This document shows positions 25,017-33,500 of a stretch of 51,244 bases of DNA, one piece after another. The stretch covers positions 422,564 to 473,807 of the forward strand of contig NZ_JMIP02000017.1 of assembly GCF_000691505.1 (NCBI RefSeq). Direction: 5' to 3'. The DNA is from Halostagnicola sp. A56 (lineage in GTDB: Archaea; Halobacteriota; Halobacteria; Halobacteriales; Natrialbaceae). The notes beneath the pieces are model-generated. The model was not told the origin of the DNA and searched no databases. It saw nothing but the letters and a program-made list of their open reading frames with translations. The position numbers and the translations under genes are program-made. Numbering within the stretch: position 1 is the stretch's first letter; each line of letters opens with the position of its first letter.

Positions 25017-26171
25017 CTACTCGTAGACGGGCAGTCGCGCCGACTGATCCGACCCTTCGACGAACGGCAGCGGTTCCCGCGTCGCGGGTACCTCCTCGCC
25101 GTCGACGCGAACCGTTAGCGTCGCGGCCTCGAGGTCGTACTCGACCGTCGCGAGCGCGATCGGGTGCTCGAGCATCGGGCTCACGTCGGTGCGGGTGATC
25201 TCGCCGACGGCGTCGTCGCCGTCGAACACGGCCGCGCCGCTTGCGGGAACTGGTCGGTCGTCCTCGTCGTGCTCGCCGTCCGAACCGGCTTCGCCTCTCT
25301 CGTCTCCGTTCGCCGCTCGAGTCTCGAACGAAAGTCCGACGAGACGCTTGCTCGGCCGCCCGCGATTCTCGACCCTCGAGACGACCTCCTGGCCGACGAA
25401 ACAGCCCTTCTCGTAGTCGACGGCGTGGTCGAGTCCGAGGACGTTCGGAATCCGTCCCTCGAGTTCGGTCTCGAAGAGGGGAGAGCCGGCCTCGAGCGAG
25501 AGCGTGTCCCAGGTTCGGTAGCCGAAGGGCGCGGCGTTCAGCCCTTGATTCAGGAGGGTGTCGTAGACGGCCGCCGCGTCGTCGGCCCCACAGATCACCT
25601 CGTAGCTCTCCTCGCCGGTGAGCGCGTCGGTTCGGATCACGGTCACGCCCTCGTCGCCCATCGACCCGCGGACGAACGAGTAGCGCTCGTCGGGCGTCGA
25701 GGTCTGGTTCAACACGCTGGCGACCTTCTCGGTCGCCTTCGGGCCGTGGACGCCGAAGGTCCCGAACTCGTCGGTCGCGACCCGAATCTCGACGTCCTGG
25801 ATGAACACCTTCTCGGACCACTCCGAGGCCAGCTCGTCGGCGCGGTCTGGCGGGGTAAACAGTAGCAGTCGCTCGCCCGCGTTGTAGACGTAGAGTTCGA
25901 CCTCGATGCCGCCCTGGGGATCGAGGACGAGCGCGTAACACCCCTCGCCGTCCGCGCTCGGCACTCGATTCGTCACGACGTTGTCGACGTACTCGAGGCG
26001 GTCCGCTCCCTCCACCACGACGACGCCGTAAGCCGACTCGATCAGTCCGACCGCGTTTCGAACGGCCTTGTGTGCCCGCTCCGGCCGCCCGTAGTGTTCG
26101 ACGACGGCCCGATCGCCTCGGTCGCCGAACGTCGCCCCGTGGTCCTCGTGTCGCGACTCGATAACGCTCAT
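25017..26171 (-). CDS. YgfZ/GcvT-like folate-binding protein
   Basis: 384 aa with the GcvT aminomethyltransferase fold. The YgfZ signature is present as KGCFVGQEVVSRVENRG (~250-266), with its Cys needed for tetrahydrofolate-dependent Fe-S cluster work in YgfZ/IBA57. Other GcvT landmarks are YVDNVVTNRVP, GFGTFGVHGPKA-like DEFGTFGVHGP and EAGSPLFETEL. The glycine cleavage partners are not adjacent, so an Fe-S maintenance role is favoured over glycine cleavage. An acidic loop at ~285-310 is a halophilic insertion. Confidence 0.82.
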   Translation of the reverse strand: MSVIESRHEDHGATFGDRGDRAVVEHYGRPERAHKAVRNAVGLIESAYGVVVVEGADRLEYVDNVVTNRVPSADGEGCYALVLDPQGGIEVELYVYNAGERLLLFTPPDRADELASEWSEKVFIQDVEIRVATDEFGTFGVHGPKATEKVASVLNQTSTPDERYSFVRGSMGDEGVTVIRTDALTGEESYEVICGADDAAAVYDTLLNQGLNAAPFGYRTWDTLSLEAGSPLFETELEGRIPNVLGLDHAVDYEKGCFVGQEVVSRVENRGRPSKRLVGLSFETRAANGDERGEAGSDGEHDEDDRPVPASGAAVFDGDDAVGEITRTDVSPMLEHPIALATVEYDLEAATLTVRVDGEEVPATREPLPFVEGSDQSARLPVYE

Positions 26172-26288
26172 AGGAAACGAGACGGGCCAGACGCTATCAG
26201 GCGTTTCGATCTCTCGAGTCCGCCGGCGAGTTCTCGAGGGGGTACTCGGCCGCTCGAGGACACGCGCTGCTCGAAGGGGCGTCGGGTC

Positions 26289-26591
26289 CTAAAACGGGAG
26301 TCGGTCTCGAATCCACTCTCCCAGTGACTCTTCCTCCGCTTTCTCGTCCTCCGAAACGTCGGGAACGACTCGATCGTCGGGTTTGATAACCGCCCGCCCG
26401 CCGGTTCGATCGACGTCGATCAGCCCGTCGTCTTTGAGCGTCGCCAGCGCGTCCTCGAGCTCGTCGATTTCGACGGAGACGGCCGCGCGAAGTTCGAAGA
26501 CGGTCATGCCGTCCTCGAGGTTGTTGACGAGTTCGTCGAGTACCGCCACCTGCGTTCGCTCTCGATCCCGGTACTCAGACTTCGCTTTCAT
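26289..26591 (-). CDS. Small winged-helix protein, DUF6432-like
   Basis: 100 aa. Residues ~15-70 form a winged helix (QVAVLDELVNNLEDGMTVFELRAAVSVEIDELEDALATLKDDGLIDV, wing TGGRAVIKP). The C-terminus GEWIRDRLPF is conserved-looking. A cytoplasmic DNA-binding regulator is likely; no targets are evident. I recall the label DUF6432. Upstream of the YgfZ gene on the same strand with 117 bp between them. Confidence 0.72.
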   Translation of the reverse strand: MKAKSEYRDRERTQVAVLDELVNNLEDGMTVFELRAAVSVEIDELEDALATLKDDGLIDVDRTGGRAVIKPDDRVVPDVSEDEKAEEESLGEWIRDRLPF

Positions 26592-26790
26592 CCAGTCTCG
26601 TATTTGTCGACCCGGGATTTGACGTTTGCCGTTCTGTCGTCCCCGCGTCGGTCTTCATCCGCCTTTGACGATTCGTCTGAGAGAACCGATCCGCCTAAAA
26701 GAGCTGTTCGTCTGGAAACGTTCGCCCGGAAACTCCCGTTCCGACGTTGTGGGTCGTCTAGCCGTCAACGAGTATACTACTTGCAGTACG

Positions 26791-26799
26791 TTTTTTATG
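26791..26799 (+). promoter_or_regulatory. TATA box for the zinc-ribbon protein gene at 26823
   Basis: TTTTTTATG lies 24-32 bp before the ATG at 26823, predicting a leaderless transcript. Confidence 0.55.
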
Positions 26800-26822
26800 C
26801 CGTGACTAGATACGACTTGATA

Positions 26823-27899
26823 ATGGTACTGCGATGTTCGCTGCTCGGTCACAACTACGGCGAGCCCGAAGTCGACCGCGAGCGCGAAGAACGGGGCAGC
26901 GAAGTCGTCCTCACTGTTACCGAGTTTCAAGCGTGTCAACGCTGCGGTGAGCGAAACGTTATCAGCGAAAACACGGAGGTGACGAGTATCGTTCCCGGCG
27001 ACAGAGCCGCTCGTTCCCCCGACGAACCCGCTGAACCCGGCGAGCAGCGCCCATCGGCAGGTGAATCCGACGGGCAGCAACCGGCCGTCGGCGAATCATC
27101 CGGCCAAGAGCCACTTTCCGGCGGCGCGGCTCCGACCCGCGAGCACGAGCCGACCGCCGCATCGAACGCCGTCGGTTCTGCCGACGGTCAGGCCGCGTCT
27201 TCGGAACCGGATTCCACTGCTAGAGCGCACGCTGCGGGCGGAGAGTCCGGAGCGACCGCGGCCGAAGACGACGAAGAACTCGAGGTTCCAACGGACGAAA
27301 ACGGCGACCCGATCGTCGACGACGGCGAGATCCTCGAGGACGAGGCGACTGACTCGAGCGCCGGTGATCGGCGCCACGGCGAGTGGCCCGACTCCGAAGA
27401 CGTCGGGCCGCCGGTCGAAACGTCCGACGAGCCGCCTGCCTGGCCCGAGGACGAGCAGGCCGACGACGATGTCGATACCGACGACCGGACGGCCGAAATC
27501 GAGACCCAGCCCGAAGATGACGCGGTGATTCTCGAGAACGATTCGGACGCTACGTCGGCCTCGGCGAGTGAAACCGACAAACAGTTCGATTACAGCGTCA
27601 ACGCAGCCGACGAGTCGGAGGCATCCGGGACAGGTCCTGAGGCCGTCACCGGCGTCGACGCCACGGCATCCACTGACGAACGCGAATCGGCCGCCGCGGA
27701 ATCGACGCGGCCCGAAACCGGCATCGCTAGCGCCCAAAGCGCCCCGGTTCCTGGTGAGAGTTCGCCGACGGACGGCGCGAACACGGAATTTTACTGTCCG
27801 CAGTGTACCTTCGTCGCGCCGGGAGACAGTGGATCGCTTCGCACCGGCGACATCTGTCCGGAGTGCAAGAAGGGGTATCTCGGCGAGCGAAACGCGTAG
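26823..27899 (+). CDS. Two-zinc-ribbon protein with a long acidic linker (DUF7093-like)
   Basis: 358 aa from the ATG at 26823. The N-terminal module MVLRCSLLGHNYGEPEVDRERE... ACQRCGERNV has C5, His and CQRC, and the C-terminal module FYCPQCTFVAPGDSGSLRTGDICPECKKGYLGE is a classic four-Cys ribbon. Between them lie about 260 residues of Ser, Glu, Asp, Pro and Ala repeats with no fold. Likely a nucleic-acid or chromatin adaptor; I recall haloarchaeal DUF7093. The linker composition is extreme even for halophiles. Confidence 0.72.
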   Translation: MVLRCSLLGHNYGEPEVDREREERGSEVVLTVTEFQACQRCGERNVISENTEVTSIVPGDRAARSPDEPAEPGEQRPSAGESDGQQPAVGESSGQEPLSGGAAPTREHEPTAASNAVGSADGQAASSEPDSTARAHAAGGESGATAAEDDEELEVPTDENGDPIVDDGEILEDEATDSSAGDRRHGEWPDSEDVGPPVETSDEPPAWPEDEQADDDVDTDDRTAEIETQPEDDAVILENDSDATSASASETDKQFDYSVNAADESEASGTGPEAVTGVDATASTDERESAAAESTRPETGIASAQSAPVPGESSPTDGANTEFYCPQCTFVAPGDSGSLRTGDICPECKKGYLGERNA

Positions 27900-27913
27900 C
27901 AAGGCGGCTCCGT

Positions 27914-28189
27914 ATGCACCCGTCCCGATTCGTGACGCGCTGTTTCATCTATAACGGCGTGTTACTGCTCGTGACCCAGCCGTTGATCTATCGTTCAGAC
28001 CTCAGTCTCGCCGTGGTCGGGAACGCGGTGACGGCTCTCTGTCTTCTGTTCGTGGGGGTGTTTCGACTGTATTCGGAGCAAGAAGAAAAACGACCCGCAG
28101 AGTATGGTTCGTTCGCCTCTGGAATGGTACTCTCCTCGCTTCTGGCCACGACCCTCTTTCTGGCCGGTCTCTCTATGCTCCGGTGGTAG
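27914..28189 (+). CDS. Small membrane protein, three predicted TM helices
   Basis: 91 aa starting MHPSRFVTRCFIYNGVLLL; hydrophobic stretches at ~10-27, 31-50 and 70-90. It begins 14 bp after the zinc-ribbon gene, so probably in its operon. No motif or family recognised. Confidence 0.65.
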   Translation: MHPSRFVTRCFIYNGVLLLVTQPLIYRSDLSLAVVGNAVTALCLLFVGVFRLYSEQEEKRPAEYGSFASGMVLSSLLATTLFLAGLSMLRW

Positions 28190-28361
28190 GAACCGCGGTA
28201 TCCGTTTTGGCCTCGAAAAGCGCCTGTCCTCTCGCTCCAATTTCGCGACAGAGTCATTAGAGTCGGTCCCACCCGACGACTGCCCTCGAGCGGCAATTTC
28301 GGGGCTCGTCCGGTCAGCGGCTATGAAAAGAGGTAAACACTCCGCCGTATATCTCCAATCC

Positions 28362-28745
28362 ATGAAGGAGTACAAGATGCGACGTGGTGAACACCTCGAG
28401 GATCGGATTCCCGACATGGAAGCCACGGTCGAGGAGTACTTCGGACCAATCACCGGCACCGAGGAGTACAAGGGAAGCGACCTCTACGTCATCGGAAAAC
28501 CGGACAATCCGGTCTTCGAGCGTATCGTCGTCGGCGCGGTCGAGTACTCCGGCAAGAAGGACAAACTCGGTGTCGACTTCGTCGAACAAGACCCCTCCGA
28601 ACTCGGACCCGACGAACTCGAGGCCGCAGGCGACGCCGTCTCGGCGAAAAACGAGTTCCTCCTCGAGGCGACCGCTCGGGACGCCAAATCCCGACGCGAC
28701 TCGCTGAAGCGATCCGTCGAGGACGATCCGGACCACGACGTCTAG
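28362..28745 (+). CDS. Conserved haloarchaeal protein, DUF5611-like
   Basis: 127 aa from the ATG at 28362 (MKEYKMRRGEHLEDRIPDME). An in-frame ATG at 28323 would add 13 residues of unlike composition. The sequence (VEEYFGPITGTEEYKGSDLYVI... VGAVEYSGKKDKLGVDFVEQD... AKNEFLLEATARDAKSRRDSLKR) is highly typical of a conserved haloarchaeal family I recall as DUF5611, function unknown. Soluble, mixed alpha/beta, no cysteines. Confidence 0.8.
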   Translation: MKEYKMRRGEHLEDRIPDMEATVEEYFGPITGTEEYKGSDLYVIGKPDNPVFERIVVGAVEYSGKKDKLGVDFVEQDPSELGPDELEAAGDAVSAKNEFLLEATARDAKSRRDSLKRSVEDDPDHDV

Positions 28746-28858
28746 GCTCGCGGCGTTTCGTTCGCGTCACTTCTCACCGTAAAACGTTCTCGAGCGCTCG
28801 CACCGGCGATTGGTTCGCCTTCGAAATAGCTAACAGCGTTCCGCCGTAAGCCCCGACA

Positions 28859-29047
28859 ATGGAGCTACAGGCGTTCGTCTTCGCGACGGCGATCACACAC
28901 GTCGGATTCGCGGCGTTCGTCGTCGGGCACGCGTACTGGACTGACGAAGACGCCAAATACTGGCCGTATCTCACGCTCGCGTTCGGACTCGCGGGGCTGG
29001 CCGGCTATTTCTTCTACGACGAACTCGAGGGAAGCGCGAACATCTGA
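28859..29047 (+). CDS. 62-aa membrane protein
   Basis: 62 aa with two hydrophobic helices (ALQAFVFATAITHVGFAAFVV-like, residues 3-23, and YLTLAFGLAGLAGYFFY, ~37-53) separated by an acidic turn DEDAKYW. Looks like a real small protein: good codon use and a clean start at ATG 28859. Function unknown; convergent with the heme-protein gene. Confidence 0.7.
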   Translation: MELQAFVFATAITHVGFAAFVVGHAYWTDEDAKYWPYLTLAFGLAGLAGYFFYDELEGSANI

Positions 29048-29097
29048 GCGCGGCGAAACGAATCCGCGACGCGTCGGCGTCCGATTACGGCACTCTT

Positions 29098-30630
29098 TCA
29101 GGCGAGGAAGACGTGCCGCGGTCGGTCGGCCAGCACGTCGCGGCCGAACTCGACGGTCTCTGCGAACGCGTCGCTCCGGAAGAACTCCATCGCGTCCTCG
29201 CGCGAATCCCACCGACTGGCGATGAACATGTCGAGTTCGTTCTCGCGGTTGGCCAGCAGATCCGTCTTGCGGTGGCCGTCCATGTCCGCGAGCACGCCAG
29301 CCACGTCGCCGAAGGTGTCGACGAAATCCCCGTGGTGCTGGTCTTTGACGGTGTAGAACATCCCCATCGTTCCCCAGGAATCCGACTCGTCGTCGCCGGC
29401 CTGTCGGACGATCTCCGGTAGATCCGAGAGGAACCCGGCGGCGGTGCTCGCCGCGCGTTCGGTCTCCCAGAGGCTCACGACCGCCGTCTCGGCGTCGTCG
29501 ATCGAGCCCTCGTAGACCGCCGTCTTCACGTGCGTGTCGTAGTGATCGAAGTTACTCCGCAAGCCCTCGACCTCCTCGAAGAGGTCCTCGGGGTCGGCTT
29601 CCGAGTAGAGGACGACCGCGTGGACGTCCTCGCCGTGTGGCTGGCCCGCGTAGACGCCGACCTCCTCGAGTTCCTCGCGGATGCTCGCGTCGTCTTCGTC
29701 GCCGTGACCGTCCTCGCCGCCATGACCAGCGTCGCCGTGGTGACTGCGCTCGCTCGAGTCGCCGTGGCCCTCAGATCCGCCGTGGTGGTGGCCGTCTCCT
29801 GTCTCGCCGTGGCCGTGGTGGCCGTGGCCCGAACTCGCGGCCTCCTGGGGGACGAACTCGCCGGCCAGGTACGCGCCGAGGTTCTCGGGTGCGAACCGGC
29901 GGCCGAAGAGGAAGCGGCCGAACTCCCCGAAGCGCGAACTCGAGGGGTCAAAGCGCATCTCGTAGAGCAGTTCTTTGATGTCGGTCGGGTCGTCGCCGAA
30001 GAGCGTGACGCCCCACTCGAAGTCGTCGAGTCCGATGCTGCCGGAGATGATCTGCGTGACCCGGCCGGCGTACTGCTTGCCGATCTCGCCGTGGCCGGAC
30101 ATGTACTCGGCGCGCTCTTCGAAGGAGAGGTCGTACCAGTTCCACTCCTCGTCGCGGCGCTTGTCCATCGGGTAGAAGTTCGCGTACTCGGCGTTCGGAA
30201 TCTCGGGTTTGAGCCGCGATTCGATGTACCGGGCGATTCCGGTATCTTCGACCTCGCTGTCCTCCTCGAAGTACTCCTCGGACATGTACCCCGAGACCTC
30301 CGTCACCGAGACGTAGGAGTCGACCTGCTCGGTGAACTCCGCGAGCGCGGTATGTTCGAACCGCCGCTCGAGCACGTCCAGATCGGCCGGCGACGGCCGT
30401 AGATGCAAGAACATGAGATCGGCCTTGTGCCCGAGGATTCCGTACGTCGCCGAGTCGCCTTCCGCGGCGTCATCGAGTCGTTCGCACGCCGAGAGGTACT
30501 CGATGCCCTCCTCGATCGCCTGCTGGCGGCGGCGCTCGGGCGCGTCTCGCCAGGCGTCCCAGTCGATCGAGCGAAAGTCGTGAAAGACGTACCAACCCTC
30601 GTCGGTCTGTGGCGGTCTGCGTCGTTCCAT
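29098..30630 (-). CDS. pitA: PitA-type chlorite dismutase-like/ABM fusion heme protein
   Basis: 510 aa. Residues ~1-250 are a chlorite-dismutase/HemQ-like domain (GWYVFHDFRSIDWDAW... LMFLHLRPSPADLDVLE... YFYPMDKRRDEEWNWYDLSFEER... WGVTLFGDDPTDIKELLYEMRFDPSSSRF). A His/Gly/Asp-rich linker spans ~260-313 (HGHHGHGETGDGHHH...). Then come two ABM-like ferredoxin folds (~320-410 and ~415-510, MGMFYTVKDQHHGDF... MFIASRWDSREDAMEFF). This matches the haloarchaeal PitA fusion, thought to act in heme biosynthesis (coproheme decarboxylation) rather than chlorite removal. Single gene divergent from padR. Confidence 0.87.
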   Translation of the reverse strand: MERRRPPQTDEGWYVFHDFRSIDWDAWRDAPERRRQQAIEEGIEYLSACERLDDAAEGDSATYGILGHKADLMFLHLRPSPADLDVLERRFEHTALAEFTEQVDSYVSVTEVSGYMSEEYFEEDSEVEDTGIARYIESRLKPEIPNAEYANFYPMDKRRDEEWNWYDLSFEERAEYMSGHGEIGKQYAGRVTQIISGSIGLDDFEWGVTLFGDDPTDIKELLYEMRFDPSSSRFGEFGRFLFGRRFAPENLGAYLAGEFVPQEAASSGHGHHGHGETGDGHHHGGSEGHGDSSERSHHGDAGHGGEDGHGDEDDASIREELEEVGVYAGQPHGEDVHAVVLYSEADPEDLFEEVEGLRSNFDHYDTHVKTAVYEGSIDDAETAVVSLWETERAASTAAGFLSDLPEIVRQAGDDESDSWGTMGMFYTVKDQHHGDFVDTFGDVAGVLADMDGHRKTDLLANRENELDMFIASRWDSREDAMEFFRSDAFAETVEFGRDVLADRPRHVFLA

Positions 30631-30717
30631 GTGTCGGGGTTAGGCCGGGACCGCTAAGAAGGACAGGGTTTTCCCCGGCGTCCGGCGATTCCGGGCGACG
30701 ATCGCGGTGACCGAAAC

Positions 30718-30725
30718 CATTTACG
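30718..30725 (+). promoter_or_regulatory. TATA box for padR
   Basis: CATTTACG lies 25-32 bp before the padR ATG at 30750, giving a leaderless transcript. Confidence 0.45.
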
Positions 30726-30749
30726 GCCGCCGAATCAACTCGGGGTAAC

Positions 30750-31277
30750 ATGCGGAAAAGCGGGCCGCCGAAGGGACTCATCGCCTATCTCGTCCTCGAA
30801 CTCCTCGAGGAAAAGCCCCGGTACGGCTACGAGATTCTCAAAGAGATTCGCGACATCAGCGGCGGCCACTGGGAGCCCTCCTACGGCTCCGTCTACCCCA
30901 TCCTCTACAAGTTCGAGGAGAAGGGGTGGGCCGAGCGACTCGAGCGCGAGGACGAACCCGACCGGAAGTACTTCGAACTCACCGACGCAGGCTTCGCGGA
31001 ACTCGAGGAAAGGCGCGCCAGCGGCTCTGAGAAGGCTCGAGACTTCGCCGACGTCATCCTCGGCTTTTTCCATGTCTACGCGGCCTTCTCGACGGACGAC
31101 CGGTTCGAGATCCCGGATATAGAGGGCGAGTGGCGCTTCGACGAGGAGTTCAGCGCCTGGGTCGTCGAACAGGTCGTCCGCCACCACGAACACTACTTCG
31201 ACGCGGAGTTCGAGCGCATCGAGGACACGCCCGAGGAGTTCTACGAGCGCCACGGCGTCGATCACGACGACGAGTAG
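30750..31277 (+). CDS. PadR-family transcriptional regulator
   Basis: 175 aa. The PadR winged helix is at ~8-85 (GLIAYLVLELLEEKPRYGYEILKEI... WEPSYGSVYPILYKFEEKGWAERLE, wing DRKYFELTDAG). The C-terminal helices (~95-170) dimerise. Members repress efflux or stress genes by binding dyads. Its target is not visible; the divergent heme gene is one candidate. It ends in a symmetric hairpin shared with the convergent small ORF at 31291. Confidence 0.88.
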   Translation: MRKSGPPKGLIAYLVLELLEEKPRYGYEILKEIRDISGGHWEPSYGSVYPILYKFEEKGWAERLEREDEPDRKYFELTDAGFAELEERRASGSEKARDFADVILGFFHVYAAFSTDDRFEIPDIEGEWRFDEEFSAWVVEQVVRHHEHYFDAEFERIEDTPEEFYERHGVDHDDE

Positions 31278-31295
31278 GGGAGTCTGTCCCCTACT
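31273..31295. terminator. Bidirectional terminator-like hairpin
   Basis: AGTAGGGG-AGTCTGT-CCCCTACT is a perfect 8-bp dyad with a 7-nt loop. It contains the stop codons of both padR (plus) and the 37-aa ORF (minus), so both transcripts would end in the same hairpin. Confidence 0.55.
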
Positions 31296-31404
31296 TGAAC
31301 CACTCGCTGTTCAGTCTCTCGTCACCGTTCCAGTACCATCGGATGGAGATATAACAGATCGCGAGTACGATGAACAGCGAAACGACCGTCCCTGCGGTGT
31401 CCAT
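31291..31404 (-). CDS. 37-aa single-pass membrane microprotein
   Basis: A short minus-strand ORF: MDTAGTVVSLFIVLAICYIS then IRWYWNGDERLNSEWFK. One helix (~5-20) is followed by an aromatic, charged tail. Its stop lies inside the hairpin that also ends padR, which fits a real gene end, and a gene of this size is missed by ordinary ORF filters. It lies 80 bp downstream of the site-2 protease gene's stop in the reverse direction, on the same strand. Function unknown. Confidence 0.5.
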   Translation of the reverse strand: MDTAGTVVSLFIVLAICYISIRWYWNGDERLNSEWFK

Positions 31405-31484
31405 AGCTCAAAACAGTAACTTATTCTACAAATAACTGGCGGTCAGTTCGAACCGAGACCCACCAGTGCGCTTGTAGACTCCTC

Positions 31485-33335
31485 TCAGGCGAGCATCCCC
31501 GGCGCGAACAACATCGCGAGGAAGCTCCCCAACATCGTGATACCGACGGCCGTCGTGACGACGCGAATCATGCCTCGAGTCGCCTTGATCGGCAACCGGG
31601 AGGCGATCGCTTCCGTACTCGTCCGGAGGATGTGGCCCCCGTCGAGCGGGAACGCCGGAATGCAGTTGAAAAAGCCGAGCTGGACGTTGATCCAACCGGT
31701 CCAGAACAGCAGGTTCGCGGCGACGAACACCGGTCCGTCGCCGAACGCCGCGAGCGCCCCCTGTGCCTCGTAGAAGTTCTGGACGCCGCCGGTGAAGCCG
31801 GCGAAGTTGAACGGAAGCAGGGAAGTGATGCCAATAATCGGGAGGAACAACACGAGGGCGGCCTTTCCGAGGAACGAATCGACGATCCCGCCGCCGAACC
31901 CGCCGTCCTGCTCGCCGCCGAGAATCGCGAGGTAGTCGCCCGCGGGGTAGTACTGCACGCCGAGATCGTTCATCGAAATCCCCGAGGCTTCCTCGAACGT
32001 GCTCTGTGCGCCGATCAGTCCGTAGTCGAACTCCGGATGCTCGTCGAGAGTCACGTCGTACTCGACGCGTTCACCGTCGGCGTAGCCCGAGACGGCGACG
32101 TTCTGACCGGGTTCGGTCTCCGACAGGAAGCTGCTGAGGTCGTCGGTCGACTGGATGCGTTGGTCGTCGAGCGCCGTGATCGTGAGCGGTTCGTCAGTCG
32201 ACGCGCCCGCCTCGGCGAGCGGCGCGTCCGCGGCGACCTGCACCGTCGAACCGATCGGAACATCCTCGAGCTGGACCGTCTCTCCGCCGTCGCCGCGTTC
32301 GACCGTGAGCGCGACGGTTTCGGCGTCTCCGACGGCGTCGTAGAAGCCGGCTTCCGTGCCGACCTCCTCGCCGTCGACCTCGAGAATCTGATCGCCGACG
32401 CCGACGTCGACGGGGCCGCCCTCGATCGCGGCGGTCACGAGCAAGGAGCGCTCGACGGTCGTCGTTTCCTCGCCGTTGAGTTCGATCTCGACCTCCTCGT
32501 TGTCGGTCTCTGCGAGCAGGCTCTCGAGGTCGCCGTTGGATTCGACCGGCGTGCCGTCGACGGCGGTGATCCGATCGTTCGCGCCGATCTCGGCCGTCGC
32601 TGCGGGAGAGCCGGGTGCCGAGCCGGCGATCGTCGCGCCCGGCGCGACGGCGATCGAACCCGCGACCGGGCCGAACAACAGCGCGAACGCGACGATCGTG
32701 ATTGCGAAGTTGTTCGTCACGCCGGCGGCGAACATGCGCGTCTGCCCGCCGCGGCTCGCGTTTCTCGAACTCTCCTGTTCGGGCTCGACGAACGCGCCGA
32801 TCGGCAAGACGGCGAGCATCGCGACGCCCATCGAATCGATATCGATGTCCTCGACGCGACAGAGCAGCCCGTGTCCGCCCTCGTGGACGACCAGTCCGAC
32901 GAGCAATCCGAACACGATGCCCGGCGTCGCAGAGAGCGGGAGGAAGTCGTTGACGCCGGGGATCACGAGCACGTTTCGGGGCGTCTGTACACTCGAGGGC
33001 TCCGAGGACATGATCGCGCCGAAGGCCGCGAACAGCAGGAAGACGAACATGCTCCCCATCACCACGATGGCGATGCCGACGCCGAAGTTCGCCCACGCTC
33101 GCCAGAACCGCTTCGGTTTCGCGAGCCAGTCGAGAAACGCTCGACCGCGTTTCGTGTGAACCGTCAGAATGGGCCCCTGCGTCTCGACGTACGACGGGAG
33201 CCACCCTCGATTCCGAAGCGCGATGATCCCGAGCCAGTAGGCCGCGATACCCACGAGAATCCACGATACGATTCCGCCCGACGTGATCGGCTCGAGGAAC
33301 GCAGGCGACGCGGCTGCGAGGGGACCGTACTCCAT
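31485..33335 (-). CDS. Site-2 protease (M50) with PDZ-like domains
   Basis: 616 aa from ATG 33335 (a GTG at 33341 adds two residues). Membrane zinc protease: VVHEGGHGLL (HExxH, ~148-157) and the second motif NCIPAFPLDGGHIL (~556-569, Asp ligand). N-terminal helices at ~13-35 and ~70-100, C-terminal helices beyond 475. A long extracytosolic insert (~225-450) contains PDZ-like repeats (SPAATAEIGANDRITAVDGTPV; GGPVDVGVGDQILEVDGEEVG). Such S2P enzymes cut membrane-bound regulators. The substrate is not identified. Confidence 0.88.
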   Translation of the reverse strand: MEYGPLAAASPAFLEPITSGGIVSWILVGIAAYWLGIIALRNRGWLPSYVETQGPILTVHTKRGRAFLDWLAKPKRFWRAWANFGVGIAIVVMGSMFVFLLFAAFGAIMSSEPSSVQTPRNVLVIPGVNDFLPLSATPGIVFGLLVGLVVHEGGHGLLCRVEDIDIDSMGVAMLAVLPIGAFVEPEQESSRNASRGGQTRMFAAGVTNNFAITIVAFALLFGPVAGSIAVAPGATIAGSAPGSPAATAEIGANDRITAVDGTPVESNGDLESLLAETDNEEVEIELNGEETTTVERSLLVTAAIEGGPVDVGVGDQILEVDGEEVGTEAGFYDAVGDAETVALTVERGDGGETVQLEDVPIGSTVQVAADAPLAEAGASTDEPLTITALDDQRIQSTDDLSSFLSETEPGQNVAVSGYADGERVEYDVTLDEHPEFDYGLIGAQSTFEEASGISMNDLGVQYYPAGDYLAILGGEQDGGFGGGIVDSFLGKAALVLFLPIIGITSLLPFNFAGFTGGVQNFYEAQGALAAFGDGPVFVAANLLFWTGWINVQLGFFNCIPAFPLDGGHILRTSTEAIASRLPIKATRGMIRVVTTAVGITMLGSFLAMLFAPGMLA

Positions 33336-33500
33336 TATCACTCTATCGGGGTGGCGTTCTCAAATGGCTTTTGTCTGTGAGCGACCACCGTTCGGCAGTC
33401 GCTGAGATGACTTCGCAGTCGGTGATGAGCGATTCGCAGTCGGTGATCGGCGGTCGGCGGCCGTCGAACGCTTCGAGCAGACCGCGCTGATCGATCGGAC

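Noticed and set aside
31632..33380. 582-aa plus-strand frame over the site-2 protease
   Set aside because: Antisense shadow; the protease has both catalytic motifs on the minus strand.
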